Part shown: positions 1 to 10,734 of the stretch, piece after piece
How the letters are laid out: each line of letters begins with the position of its first letter
How positions within the stretch are numbered: position 1 is the first letter of the stretch
Assembly: GCA_964017065.1 (NCBI GenBank)
Contig: OZ024790.1
Coordinates: 5,135,294-5,199,293, forward strand
Length of the DNA stretch: 64,000 nt
Source: Haliclona indistincta
Taxonomy: Eukaryota; Porifera; Demospongiae; Haplosclerida; Chalinidae
Direction: 5' to 3'
Made by a program: the position numbers and the translations under genes
Notes under the pieces: generated by a model
What the model was told of the DNA's origin: nothing
Seen by the model: only the letters and a program-made list of their open reading frames with translations
Database searches by the model: none

Positions 1-409
1 GCTGGAGGACGGCTCACTGCAGCTGGCCGCTTCTTCTAGTTCCTTCTGTTTACGCTTGGCGTTGATTTCAGCTGCAGCAGAGATAGACCAACAAAAGTGG
101 TAAAGCAATACACATGAGAGTGATGTGATACAAACACTAGATCTTTGTGATGAGAAAACAAAGTAGGAGTCCAGTATGTGTTTAATACCATGCATACAGA
201 TGTAATATGTTCTCAATCTTACCGATTTTGTGCGTTTTAGCTTTTCCTCTGTAGCGCACTAGACACGCTATCATGATCATTATCACACATGCTGCTAACA
301 CAGTCATTCCAACCACTGTAACTATCATTGGTAGTATTAGACCAAGGTCACCACCGGTGGTCCTATCTGGTGCTCCTACTAGCCTCACTGTGGCTGATAC
401 CATACTTGA

Positions 410-790
410 CAAGAAAATTAAAAAGATTTCTATCGAAATCAAAAGGATGTAGGGTTGTGAAATCTACCACTGGTCAACAATGTAAACTAACAAGGAACAA
501 GCATGGAATGGTAACACGATTGACTTGCAAACAGACCATAGATCCCTACATCAGTGGCTGCTGTAGTTGACTATAGCTAGTTCAGCTTGTTGCTGTTGAC
601 TGACACCTGACGTGCATTCAGCATGTGACAGCTTATGTACAGCCACTGATGTAGGGATCTATGGTCTGTTTGCAAGTCAATCGTGTTACCATTCCATGCT
701 TGTTCCTTGTTAGTTTACATTGTTGACCAGTGGTAGATTTCACAACCCTACATCCTTTTGATTTCGATAGAAATCTTTTTAATTTTCTTG
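410..790. repeat. Foldback: 151-bp near-perfect inverted repeat with 79-nt loop
   Basis: Arms are 410-560 and 640-790. Both arms read as the same peptide when translated in opposite directions, which shows how exact the inverted copy is. The left arm starts at the breakpoint of the 1.9-kb insertion. It could be a foldback transposon end, a template-switch product or an assembly artefact. Confidence 0.85.
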
Positions 791-1191
791 TTTGTGTCCT
801 TTTTTCTTTTTCAGTGAAGTACAGTTCAATATCATGCAATTACTGTGCCATCTTTGTTTCCACCATTGGTTTGGTTTTCCTGTTGTTGATGGCTTTTCTT
901 TATTATTAACAATTTTAAACTTGTAGCTAAATAATTCTTATGCTGTAGATATCAGCTCGCCTACGCATGCATGACATACGAGCCCCGCCCACACTTGTTT
1001 ACGGCGGTTATAATTATCTGGCAAGGCAGAATGGTGATTCTGCGCTTGCTAGCTTACCGTTCTTCGAAGACTCCAGACAAATATGTGTTCTCCGTGATTT
1101 ATAAGGCGTAGCAATACTCAAGCTTGCGCTTGGTCACGTGCGCTAACCACAGCCTGGTCACGTGCGTATTGCGCAATCACTATAACACTTA

Positions 1192-1799
1192 CAGTGTTCC
1201 ACACGAAGAGAGTGAATTAATGTTAGGAATGTATGACGTCACGTCAATAGCAACAATACATTTTACTTAACAAAATGGCCGCCAAAAACCTGCTCTCTCG
1301 CAGAGTGAAGTCGCGCTTGTCGCTGTATATGCTTCTAGAGACGCTAGGTGAGATCTACTTTCATGATTAATGTTTTGGCATTGCAGTCATGAAGTTTTAG
1401 AGCTTAACTACCAGTAGAACTGGAATTCCTGTCCCTAACGTTTGGCTCGTCCATGAACGGTCAACTTTTGCTCTCTGCCGCCTATGTAGCACTGATAGGG
1501 ACCGATCCCGCTGCCAACAGATAAGCATCCGAGGTGAAAGCTTCGATGCAGTGATAACAGAGCTTAACTAGCAGTAGTCCCTGGGATTCGCTCCCTAACG
1601 TGTTTTTCCAGATGGCTGCCTGTATTTCACATTTCTGTCACGTGAGTGTCATCTGACAAGAAGCCATATAAAGCATAAGATTCAGTAAGGATAGAGGATC
1701 AAAATGATATATACATCATTACTCTAGGATAAACGATTCTAGAGAAATCAAGCAAAATGTCACACACACCATTTTTCCCTCTCTTCGTGTGGAACACTG
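1192..1799. mobile_element. TA-flanked TIR element (Tc1/mariner-type MITE), 608 bp
   Basis: Perfect 21-bp terminal inverted repeats beginning CAGTGTTCCACACGAAG and ending with the complement, flanked on both sides by TA (1190-1191 and 1800-1801), the target used by Tc1/mariner/pogo elements. No transposase ORF is inside, so it is non-autonomous. It is nested in the larger insertion. Two imperfect direct repeats (about 1402-1442 and 1561-1601) lie inside. Confidence 0.7.
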
Positions 1800-1950
1800 T
1801 AGCTGACAATGGATCACGATCGAGAAATCGCGGAATTTATATCGCCGTTTCGCTAAAAACTAAGTTCAAAAGGCACATGCCAGGAGAATTTCACGACTGT
1901 TCGTGGGTGTTTTGGTCTCGGCACTGCTCACGTAAAGGTGCTAGGCGAGT

Positions 1951-2078
1951 GGAAGGAAGGAAGGAAGGAAGGAAGGAAGGAAGGAAGGAAGGAAGGGAGG
2001 GAGGGAGGGAGGGAGGGAGGGAGGGAGGGAGGGAGGGAGGAAGGAAGGAAGGAAGGAAGGAAGAAAGAAAGAAAGAAG
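1951..2078 (+). repeat. Polypurine microsatellite (GGAA)n/(GGGA)n
   Basis: About 128 bp of pure purine on the plus strand, in blocks of GGAA, then GGGA, then GGAA and GAAA. Long ORFs on both strands here are products of the repeat and are not genes. Confidence 0.95.
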
Positions 2079-2322
2079 AAAACGAAGATGACGAAACTCG
2101 ATTTTCACCGTTTCCAGGTTCGTCAGTTTAGTAACACTCTCGAGCAATCTCCTTGCTACTGTAAGATGGGGCAACGCCAGATAGCAGATTTAAGTGTGTT
2201 TGGACGTATAAAATTCATCACCAGGCGAAATATCAGCGTTTGAACGCTAATACATTGTATGTAGCCGCCATCTTGTTTTCTCGTTCAACCCTACATAGGG
2301 AGACACTACCGTGTCTCCCTAA

Positions 2323-2336
2323 TAATGACAGTACTG
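2323..2336 (-). other. Remnant 5' end of the interrupted transmembrane exon
   Basis: This short stretch follows the splice acceptor (pyrimidine tract and CAG read on the minus strand from about 2345 downwards) and matches the first bases of the equivalent exon in copy C, which continue at 409 on the far side of the insertion. Confidence 0.55.
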
Positions 2337-3770
2337 TTGAGAGAAACCATAAGACATAGTTTACTAGTATTATAATAATACCTGTGGTTGAAGAAGGAAA
2401 CAATGGTATTGATAATGATCTGTGTGTAGTAATGGACGTGGTTTGTTGAAGTGATGGTTTCTCAGTAACTGTGATGAGGGAGTTCCAATAGCTGCTATTC
2501 TGTGGTCCACCTCCTGGAGGGAGATCACCAGCACAGTCACTGGCAGACAGAGAACTGCCCTCTCTGTGGGCTACTGTTTCCTGTACTCGGTTGCCCATGG
2601 CGTCAGTGAAACTAATGTGACATCCTATGGCAGTAGTCCCTTGCGCAAACCAACACGTCACACAATGCTTGTTCTGAAACACTCTGGTTGTGACATTCTG
2701 CACATGAAACATACCTAACGATAGCGTGGTAGTAAACTCACTTCATTGGAGTGTACATGCACTTACTGATTCGGATTGTATCTGACTCAGTAACTCCAGC
2801 CTCATTCTCTAGTGCTACCATTGCAGTGTAGTGACCGCTAAACATCAGATACTTAGTCACTTTTACCATCACGGACATCAGTGTGTTTGTTTGGGAGAAA
2901 GATAAGACCTCATCGCAATCAACAATTGACTGTGGTACCCTTAGAGGACAATTCAGAGACACAACTGATCCTAAACTGTTGTTCAAAATGATTGATATGT
3001 TGCTTGGACGAGTAGCAATACACTTTATGTCAACCTACAGTAAAGAGCTGGATTATCAATTTCACAGCGGAATACCAACCAAATTTACGTAGAAACATGC
3101 ATGTGTGAAAACAAAACACTCCACATCTACTTACCTGAAATGTTTGAACAGATGTCGGAGTGGTGGGCGAAAAGACAAGTGTGGAATCAACCCAACACTC
3201 TTCTGGAGCTGAAATAAACAAAAACTACTTCAATAAACTGTTTTTAACGATAGTCAAATTGAAAATACAGCAACAATGGATAGTATCTACTACACTACCA
3301 TAATAGGAGCCGCTGTGCTATTTATTGATATCTAGTAATACTTTATCCAGACCTTTGTAAATAGTCTGGTTGATTAGAGATGAATCTCCAATCCCTACTC
3401 TGTTATTAGCAGTGATATTGAAATGGTAGCTAGTGCAGATGTCAGGAGCTGTGTATAAGAGGTCAGTTGTGGTTGTAGTGATGGTGGTGTTGCTTGCACC
3501 ATCTGCAGAGGTGATGGTTATGGAGTAGGCACTCCAGCAATACTGAAAGGAGGTGTAAAGCTCAGCTGTAGAGCTGTACTATTGTACTGGACCAGTTGTA
3601 CATCTTTCACCACCTCAAGCCTCCCTATAAGAATGAGAAAAGATTCTGTAACACATGTAAGTGTGCATCATGTTACAGACCTTGGACTCTAAGATAAGCG
3701 AGCAAACTCGACACAGCAGTTCCATTGAAAGGAAGTAGCAAGCAGCCAATGTTGAGTAGAACGACAAGAA

Positions 3771-3989
3771 ACAGGGTGGATTTTTGCAGTCTATCTCAAT
3801 GCAGAGCGCCTAGTAGCTGTAGGCTCGGTATGTGATTATATTACAGATGTAGATTGTCAGGACACCAGCTTATATTTTCCACACAATGAGATCTCATGAA
3901 TATCATTATACGAGTAATAATTTATAAATATTACTACTGGTACAAGGCTGTTCAGATTAGTGAGGGTCTACTGTAGCTACTGGTACATG
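3771..3989. other. Receptor-upstream sequence with start of the 43-bp repeat
   Basis: Matches 18.25-18.48 kb in copy B, including about one and a half units of the 43-bp repeat expanded there. It joins directly to the truncated Ig exon, so about 480 bp present in copy B is missing here. No gene seen. Confidence 0.6.
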
Positions 3990-4310
3990 GCTGTTCAGAT
4001 TAGTAGAGTATTCCTTACTCTCTCCTTTACTTTTCTCTCTCACTCAGTCCAATGCCAGATGCAGTCAGAAATTTCTTGGATACTTCAGCCAATCCTGTTC
4101 TTGCTAAGAAAGAACGCTGTGATTCAACCGATTCCGATTCCGCAACAGAACACAAATCTTTGTCCTGACCTCCACTCAGCAACTCAATTCATAACAAGAA
4201 ATAGAAATTTTCTCCTCATCAAGGTAGTGGTGTATTCAAGAAGCCCGGCTCTAGCAACAGAGGACAACAATACAAACAGACAAGCTTGTGCACGAAATTG
4301 AAATTCTAAT
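3990..4310 (+). pseudogene. TRAIP-like gene, 3'-terminal exon fragment
   Basis: Matches 23.34-23.64 kb (+) and, inverted, 56.64-56.34 kb. It keeps a pyrimidine-rich acceptor (TTTCTCTCTCACTCAG) followed by a short exon whose frame is disturbed relative to the other copies by small gaps and in-frame stops. No RING-encoding exon precedes it here, so it is a detached tail left by the duplication. Confidence 0.5.
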
Positions 4311-5646
4311 TGTTATTATTATTACAATGTAGTGAGCATTAATAAAATACAGCAGTGGGAATTATGAATTTTTGTTATTGGTAGACCCAAAACTAGACTA
4401 CATGTACTTTGTGCTGTCTGCTAGTCACTTATGGACACAGTGGTTTTTAGTGCAACCAAAGTACTTAGCACAGTATCATGTCAATCTAGACTAATAATTA
4501 TTATTGGTGACAGCTAAAATTAGAATGTTACACTGGCTCTAGAGAAGCTCAACTATTGATGCTGGTAGTGCCAGATACATCTATCTGGTTTCATCTGCAA
4601 AAAATGGTCATTAAAATTACGAAATTTAGGTCCCACTATCGGCAATGATAATGTATCATTTTGACAGCACAGCACAAACCAGTTGTACTGTAAACAAGAT
4701 ACTGGAATGCACAATACTTGTGTAACTAGACAATGCTTGCTATCAAAGGTAATACAGTCCTTGTACATCCAGCTGGAGTCGCTTTGTCAGTCAGATATCA
4801 TGGCGTCACTGTCAGCTCTTACCATTGTTTATCGATACTTGTTTTTCGTTCCAGATTCTGTCTCTCATGTATACAACGTGATGACTCTCGAAATTAACTT
4901 GCTCAACTTGTTAAGTGCACGAGTATAGTTTGAATGGACATCAGCACAGTACAGTCCTTCATCAATGTTGTGACAGTGTTCTCATCGATCCTTTAACCCC
5001 TTCAACTCTGACCTTGTTTCAGTCTCAAACATTCTCTCACTTCTGCTCCTCTACCCAGCTAGCTGTGTCTTGGTCAACAGATCTGTGCATAAGGAGTAGG
5101 CATAAATGAGTGAGGGAGTGAATGAGCAAATGAAGTGAAAGCTACACTCAACTGAGCATACTTCCAGCTGATAAATGAATGGATTGACTAGAAGAGCTAA
5201 AGCAGACCATCGAATAAGTCAGCAAGCCAGATGCTAGTCTTCTGTCTAAATAGTTTACAGCTGAAATAGTATGTACATTGTGAGTTTAGACAGTAAGTCA
5301 GGAGTACCTTACTTTAAAATTTCAAATTTGCGCGCCGAATAGAGGCATACACGTCACATCCATATTCACCTCCTCAAAAGAGAAGAATACCCGAAAATGG
5401 CGAGTACATGTCTTCCACTGCAAGTTGCAGTACTCAGTTAAACAGATCTGGTCTGTCTAGCTCGTGTGTAGGATAGTCCCTTAGGACGTTGTTGAAGGTA
5501 GTCAGGTACAATAGCAGGGTTGTACGTACAGTACATGCCAGACTGTTTGAAATTCTGACTTCTACTGTATATTTACTGCACTCACTACTACTAATATAAC
5601 AAGAGTTTATAATGTCAGTTTTTGAACCCCAGTGTAATTATTTGTC
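4311..5646. other. Intergenic spacer upstream of zinc-finger gene 1
   Basis: Repeated at 23.65-25.03 kb and, inverted, at 54.95-56.33 kb. Short ORFs here are not kept open between copies. At 5313-5425 there is an older-looking duplicate of the promoter and first exon: a TTTGCGCGCC motif, about 85 bp later an ATGTCTTCCACTGCA that resembles the true start at 5751, but without its splice donor. No other gene seen. Confidence 0.5.
4971..5058 (-). repeat. Antisense fragment of zinc-finger gene exon 5
   Basis: Read on the minus strand this matches part of the coiled-coil exon of the neighbouring zinc-finger gene (compare plus-strand 6625-6715), with a few substitutions and small indels. Its orientation is opposite to the gene downstream. 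It recurs at about 24.34-24.43 kb and at 55.59-55.67 kb. Confidence 0.75.
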
Positions 5647-5663
5647 TTTAAATTTTCGCGCGC
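5647..5663 (+). promoter_or_regulatory. E2F-like GCGCGC box, zinc-finger gene 1
   Basis: TTTAAATTTTCGCGCGC about 90 bp before the predicted ATG. The core TTTCGCGC fits the E2F/DP consensus TTTSSCGC. The same box precedes the other zinc-finger copies. Function is inferred from conservation and position. Confidence 0.45.
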
Positions 5664-5750
5664 TATGAAAAGAAATGACACGCCCATAAACACGTTTGCA
5701 TATTGAGTCATTTGAGTGACGACTACATGTACTGGCACCTTAGATCTTAG

Positions 5751-8323
5751 ATGTCTTCCACTGCACGTTGTGAGTCTACCTGGTGTATGGTGTTACTAGT
5801 AATGTTGTCTTCCTCGTGTAGTGAACAATCTGTCCGCTCGACGCCGCTATGTATCAGAAACAGCTACACGTGGCGATGGTTAGCATAGCTCAGGTTGTAG
5901 CTTGGGTGATCCTCTCTCCTCTTCAGCCATTCCTCACCAACTGCTAGCCAAGATTGACCAGGTCCTCTCACTAGCTCACACTCACAACCTCCCTACAGTT
6001 ACACCCACTCAAGTACTCAACCATCTTGACCTTGCTTACAACTATGGACGACTGGTCCCACACACACCAGCATTGGACGAGTATGGCAGAGCTTACAAGA
6101 GCTACTTGGATAGTTTAGCAGAGGGAGAGGAAGACAGGACGAGAGAGGAGTTGGAGAAATGTGAACAATGCTCAGGTACAGCATCATGTTATAATCAGCT
6201 CATGATGTACTCTCTCGATCCTTTCAGAGAAGGCAGTTGAAGAAGCTGTGAGGAACTGTGAGCTGGTGAAGAGGAGAGAGCAGAAGGAAGTGGATACAGT
6301 GACTCTTGAGGAACTAGAGAAGCAACGTGTTGAAGCAGTGGAGCTAGTGGAGAAGGAGAGGGAGATTGTGGAGCAGGAGAGAGCTGTGTATGAGAGTATT
6401 GCAGACAAGATCAGTAAGAGACACACGTCACACAATATACTGATGTACTAATGTACTCACACAGAGAAACTCAAGAGTGATTTACATGATGCCATGTATA
6501 ATTTCGATGTGGAGTTCACAGCGACAATGAGAGACTTGAAGACAAAGAGGTTCACTAACCTTGGGAGACAGGAGCAGCTGAATGAGAGATTATGCAATCT
6601 TGAGAACAGCGTGATAGAGCAACGAGTACAGGAGACAGAAGTGAGAGAATGTTTGAGAGAAAGCAGGTCAGAGTTGAAGGGGTTAAAGGATCGATGGAGA
6701 ACATTGTCAACATTGATCAATCATGAACAACACTGGATTGATACAATAGGCAAGGTGAGTGAGCGAACAAGTGAGTAGGAGAGCGAGTGTGAGTGACACT
6801 CTTTCTCTCTCATTCATAGAAGTACTATGATGTGTTCTCAGAGATCAATACTGCAGACCAGGACACACACTTAGAGGCAGCCATCAGTATCTTGGACACT
6901 ATGGAAGGTGTGGCTAGCTGAGACACTATACTAGCATGTACTGTGATGGTCTGTTCAGAGTGTATACAGCTAGTCACAGAGGATGCAGTCAACAAGAAGA
7001 GGCGTGGTCTTGAGGAGCAGCAACAGGAGTGGAGTGATGTGAAGCTACAGTACTTGCTACAGCTACGATACTCCATTGTAACGTGTGTGTGCATACACAA
7101 GATGAGAGATAAGGAAAGCAGTGAGAGTCATGATAAGGTACCAACCTTACTCATCCTGCCTGCTGCACTGTCTCTCTCTATTATCAGAGACTGGGTGAGC
7201 TATTTGAGGAGCTATCAGTCGTCAGTGATCAGATACACTCACTCAACCCTCTCATTGAACTGGTCACAGTAGAGAATGTTTGTGAGTGATAATTTACATT
7301 GTTCTACTTCAACTTTTTGCACAATAAATTTTAGATGAGTCTACAGTACAGCGTGTTACCCAGGCTAGCCGTGGTGTGGGCGTGGCAAACACTAGTATCC
7401 ATGGTATTGTCTGTAAGAGTCATCAAACAGCACAGATAGATCAGGTGACAGATTGTGAGCCAGTGTTGATGGAGGAGAACGAAATGACGGCTGAGGAACA
7501 TGATGAGAGCGTGGATGAGAATGTGCTGGAAGAGAATGAGGACCAGGACGAGAATGAGGAGGAAGAGAATGAGTCAGAGAGTGAGGACAGGAATGAGTCC
7601 GAGAGTGAGGACTGGAATGAGTCCGAGAGTGAGGACAAAGATTTTGATGAAGTGGTAGGCAGTGTTTTAGCTTTTCTTCTTTATCGTTCCTAATAATCTA
7701 TTGTACAACAGCAGATTACCACTGACCACACCCAAACAGTGAATACTGAAGAACCTGTTGATGCAGTAAGGTCTGAACCATCTGAGGAAGGTTGTTCATC
7801 TCAATCTCTTTCAAGCAAGTCACACCAGAGCCCACACTGCCCTTACTCTGCAACAAAGCATCGAGTCTTAAAACGTCACATCCGTTCTCACTCCTTCAGT
7901 AGACAAACGCGCATTCAATCAGTAACTGATCAAGTTAAAGCCAAATGTCGAACTGGTCGCGTCCAAACCAAGAGGTTGCACCAATGCCCACACTGTTCCT
8001 ACTCTACCAAACGGACTGACCATTTGAAAAGACACGTTCGTATCCATACTGGAGAGAAGCCATACCCATGTGCAGAATGTGGAAAATGCTTCACTCGACC
8101 TTCACATCTCCAAGCACATAACCGCACACATACTGGAGAGAAACCATACTCATGCACAGAATGTGGAAAATGCTTCACTCAACTTTCAAGTCTCCGAGTA
8201 CATAACCGCTCCCATACTGGAGAGAAACCATACTCATGTGCTGAATGTGGGAAGTGCTTCACTTGGCATTCAAGTCTCCGAAACCATAACCGCTCCCATA
8301 CCAGAGAGAAACGTGTGCGATGA
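5751..8323 (+). CDS. C2H2 zinc-finger protein 1, coiled-coil/acidic type
   Basis: Ten exons join in frame: 5751-5769, 5822-5878, 5927-6175, 6228-6413, 6465-6754, 6820-6907, 6959-7137, 7188-7281, 7335-7654, 7712-8323, giving about 697 aa. All introns are 48-65 bp with GT-AG ends. Residues 1-109 form an unassigned helical module (starts [19 protein letters not shown]; contains [17 protein letters not shown]). About 110-385 is Glu/Lys/Arg-rich coiled coil. About 390-494 is acidic, with ESESED repeats. A degenerate finger lacking its first Cys is near 535-555, and four C2H2 fingers with TGEKPY linkers fill about 586-692. A DNA-binding nuclear regulator is the natural reading; targets unknown. The ATG is chosen because exon 1 splices in frame to the conserved exon 2; the apparent ATG at 5902 lies in intron 2. 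Closest relative is gene 4. Confidence 0.85.
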
Positions 8324-8990
8324 TTTGCTCATTTGGATATTTGTGTTGCAGCTATCATTATCAATACCTGTTATAATTATTTGTGGTCATAATACTGATG
8401 TGCAGTTTGTAGGGACAGGGAGGGGCTCATGTTAGTAGGGACAGGGAGGTCTCTCATGTTACAGTGCGTGGGCGAGCTCTACTATTGCTCAAGGAGTCTA
8501 GCTGGGCTGAAATGTCATCTTCAGTCGGCACTACTGCTAGCCTTAACGTTGTTTATTCTTTATATTTTAGAGTCTGGAAATGGAACATACGTGAGCGACA
8601 ACTTCATTTGCTTTTCTTTCAGCTTCACCATATTTTCTCTGAGAATGTGCTCTTCATCGTATGAAGATGTCATAAGTTTATCAGTGTGTTGGTATAGTGG
8701 TTGCTAAGGAAAGTTTCTAAACAATGGTAGCACAGGAAGCGTCTACTACTGGATGTACCATATGGATGTAAGTCAGTAGCAAACACCGCTATTAGAAGAG
8801 GCAGATCGGGAGACGACAACGGCTTACACTGCCATTGCCAAACACTGTCTATCATCATCAGACCTGTAGCAGTTTTGGGCCGCAAAACTCACCCCATCAT
8901 TCTTGCATCAGCGCGAATAATGCACCTTTTTCCAGAATGTTTGATGCTATAACAAGAGCATACAGGCAAAAGACCAACTAGCAAAAGCTA
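8324..8990. other. Spacer after zinc-finger gene 1
   Basis: Repeated at 27.72-28.14 kb. Possible 3' UTR. Short ORFs are not conserved in frame. Nothing else recognised. Confidence 0.4.
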
Positions 8991-9215
8991 TTATAAAGAA
9001 ATACATATAAATACATAACAACAAAACAAAAAGATACACAAAAACAACGAGGCCAGAAAATCAGTAAGGTCATTGGGCACTTTGTTCCAAATGGACACGG
9101 AGTGTTTGAAGGAGGATTTGTGATGATGTGTCCTCACAAAAGAGTGGTAAAGAGGAAAGGAGTTCTTGTGCGTCGCGAGGGCGAGTAGATGGAGAGAGGC
9201 GAGTAGATGCACCAC
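8991..9215 (-). mobile_element. Non-LTR retrotransposon 3'-end fragment
   Basis: The minus-strand reading ends in a pattern typical of LINE reverse-transcriptase C termini: a SFPLYHSFVRTHHHKSSF segment followed by SVSIWNKVPNDL, close to the family pattern SF..R.I..WN.LP. No catalytic RT motifs remain. It is absent from the matching place in the second block (28.14 kb), where a palindrome marks the junction. Confidence 0.5.
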
Positions 9216-10650
9216 GCCTTTTATAACTTATAAAGCCTAAGTGAGCTTGATTAGAACAGGCGGGAAATATAGAATAGAGCAAGCAAGAACGCAGTTTCAC
9301 AGCGGTGGAGATAAACCGGAATATCGAAGAAAATATCTGGTTCTGAAGCAATAAGTGATCATGACAATAGCACTGTTAAAATACAATACAAAAGTGCTAT
9401 ACAATTATACTTGTGCTTGTGTCTTTTAGTCGTCCCTCTAGCCATCTCTTTCACCTGAATCCTTCTCTAATTTTCTCTGCCTTCCCTGTGAAAAGTGAAT
9501 TAGTAATTTTGTTGAGCTCCTGCGTGAGGTCGCCCACGCATTACTGACTAATTACGAGCCCCGCCTACACTGGCAACAGTCATTTCTGAACTACAGTAAC
9601 AACTCAATATTTAGTACTGGTTCTTTCTCCTGTTAAACTAGATTCTGGCTATGCCGCGGCATCGTTAGTTCACAAACTTACAGGCACAATGTCTGGACAC
9701 TGTTGAAACGTTCTCGATTCTGAACTTAGCCCTAGTCTGCCTGTACCACGTGCTTTATGATGTGCAAAATGATCAGGAATTTCTTACATGTGATTCACTC
9801 TAGGAGATGATACTGTAGGCGAGGTGAAGAGCCAATGAGAGTTACGTAAAGCTACAGTACTAGCCCACATTCAGTGCATGAGGCAGCAGATAATGAGATA
9901 TCTACTCCACGAGTGTCCCACACAATGCCGGCATGAGTAAGTGCAAGAGCTCAACTAGATATCGATTTTTTTACTACGATAAAAATACATTATTTAGTCC
10001 AGGGTGAATACAATGAATAAAATAAAGCAGTGGTGTAGGGAATGATACAAAATAGCTAGAAGAAAAAAATTGTTAGTTCAAAGGAGACCACGAGCTCTCA
10101 GCTCTAATGACATCCACAGGCAGAAGTGGTGTTGTTTTTGAAGGTCTTCCAACAGCTGACCGATGTCCGCGGAAGCATAAGATGGATGATCTCAGAAGGG
10201 AAAAAAAACAGGACACATCTCAGCCAGGCCATTGTCAACAGCTCAACTTGAACCTTGATTCAAACAATTTTCAAAAGTTATTGACCCTCTCACATCCCTC
10301 AATATAGTACATTCTAGTAGGCAATATCAGTGCATCATAATCAATATTGCTAGACCATAATCAGGCCATACCTATATAGTGTACATTTACACTATATTAT
10401 AGTACTGTGTGATTTGTGATTCAAGCTCTAATCCTGGCTCACTTTAGTCTAGCTTGCTAGACCCTCAACGCTCTCTCGGTCTAGCAAGCTAGACTAGGCT
10501 CACTTACGATGAAGATTATTTACCAAAATAATGTCTCTATCAAGTCAGGTTGTAGGCAGCAGTACCTTAATGCTGGACGACACTAAGATCATGACTTCTG
10601 TGTTGCGAAAGAGACAAAAAAAAAGATTTCGTACAGAGCTCCAGAAACTG
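9216..10650. other. Spacer between zinc-finger genes 1 and 2
   Basis: Repeated at about 28.2-30.77 kb, where a 1.1-kb element interrupts it. The small ORF at 10107-10307 is not kept open on that strand in the duplicate. No gene identified; a stem-loop at 10446 is listed separately. Confidence 0.45.
10446..10495. repeat. Conserved 18-bp-arm stem-loop upstream of gene 2
   Basis: AGTCTAGCTTGCTAGACC and its exact complement flank a 14-nt loop. The duplicate at 30571-30620 keeps the loop and all but one arm base. It could be a small terminator, a protein-binding cruciform or a remnant of a palindromic element. Confidence 0.7.
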
Positions 10651-10667
10651 TTTTAAATTTCGCGCGC
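10651..10667 (+). promoter_or_regulatory. E2F-like GCGCGC box, zinc-finger gene 2
   Basis: TTTTAAATTTCGCGCGC about 70 bp upstream of the ATG at 10735; the same core as in the other copies although the surrounding upstream sequence is of a different subtype. Confidence 0.45.
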
Positions 10668-10734
10668 ATGTTTGGGAAATAGAACGCATGCCCACATTTT
10701 TAAGTCAACGTCACACGTGTAGTCAGAGCGAGAG

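Larger units (their letters stand above)
410..2322. mobile_element. 1.9-kb composite insertion in the receptor transmembrane exon
   Basis: Copy C of the receptor (36.6 kb) reads straight through this site, while here 1.9 kb interrupts it, so the interval is an insertion about 12 bp inside the exon. It begins exactly with a 151-bp foldback arm and holds a nested TIR element and a GGAA/GGGA tract. No clean target-site duplication is visible at the outer ends. A short palindrome (GGGAGACAC / GTGTCTCCC) sits just inside the right end. Class unknown. Confidence 0.6.
1..3770 (-). pseudogene. Ig/fibronectin-III single-pass receptor, copy A (broken)
   Basis: Minus-strand member of a receptor family with three copies in this window. 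From 5' to 3' the remains are: the end of an Ig exon (about 3.77-3.68 kb), an Fn3 exon (about 3.62-3.35 kb), a short linker exon (about 3.2 kb), a second extracellular domain (about 3.06-2.77 kb), a cysteine-containing domain (2.70-2.37 kb), a transmembrane exon (about 2335-2323 plus 409-221) and the start of a cytoplasmic-tail exon cut by the window edge. The membrane segment is a run of I/L/V/A residues followed by a basic RYRGKAK stop-transfer. Lesions seen against the other copies are a 1.9-kb insertion inside the transmembrane exon, a 41-bp deletion in the cysteine domain, a 4-bp deletion in the Fn3 exon, and an Ig exon truncated at about 3.76 kb. An Ig/Fn3 domain assignment is reasonable from fold-like patterns; ligand and pathway are unknown. 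Confidence 0.6.

Noticed and set aside
1757..2243. ORFs rich in GRKE on the plus strand
   Set aside because: Translation of the GGAA/GGGA microsatellite.
4683..4928. 81-aa ORF repeated near 24.05 and 55.7 kb
   Set aside because: Frame is not kept open equally in the duplicates and no domain or splice context supports it.
5902..6240. Start of zinc-finger gene 1 at the ATG-like codon near 5902
   Set aside because: It lies in a 48-bp intron; exon 2 splices in frame to 5927 and the intron contains a stop in the reading frame.
6184..6435. Ser-rich minus-strand ORFs over the coiled-coil and acidic exons of the zinc-finger genes
   Set aside because: Complement of Glu/Lys-rich codons; they recur wherever those exons occur.
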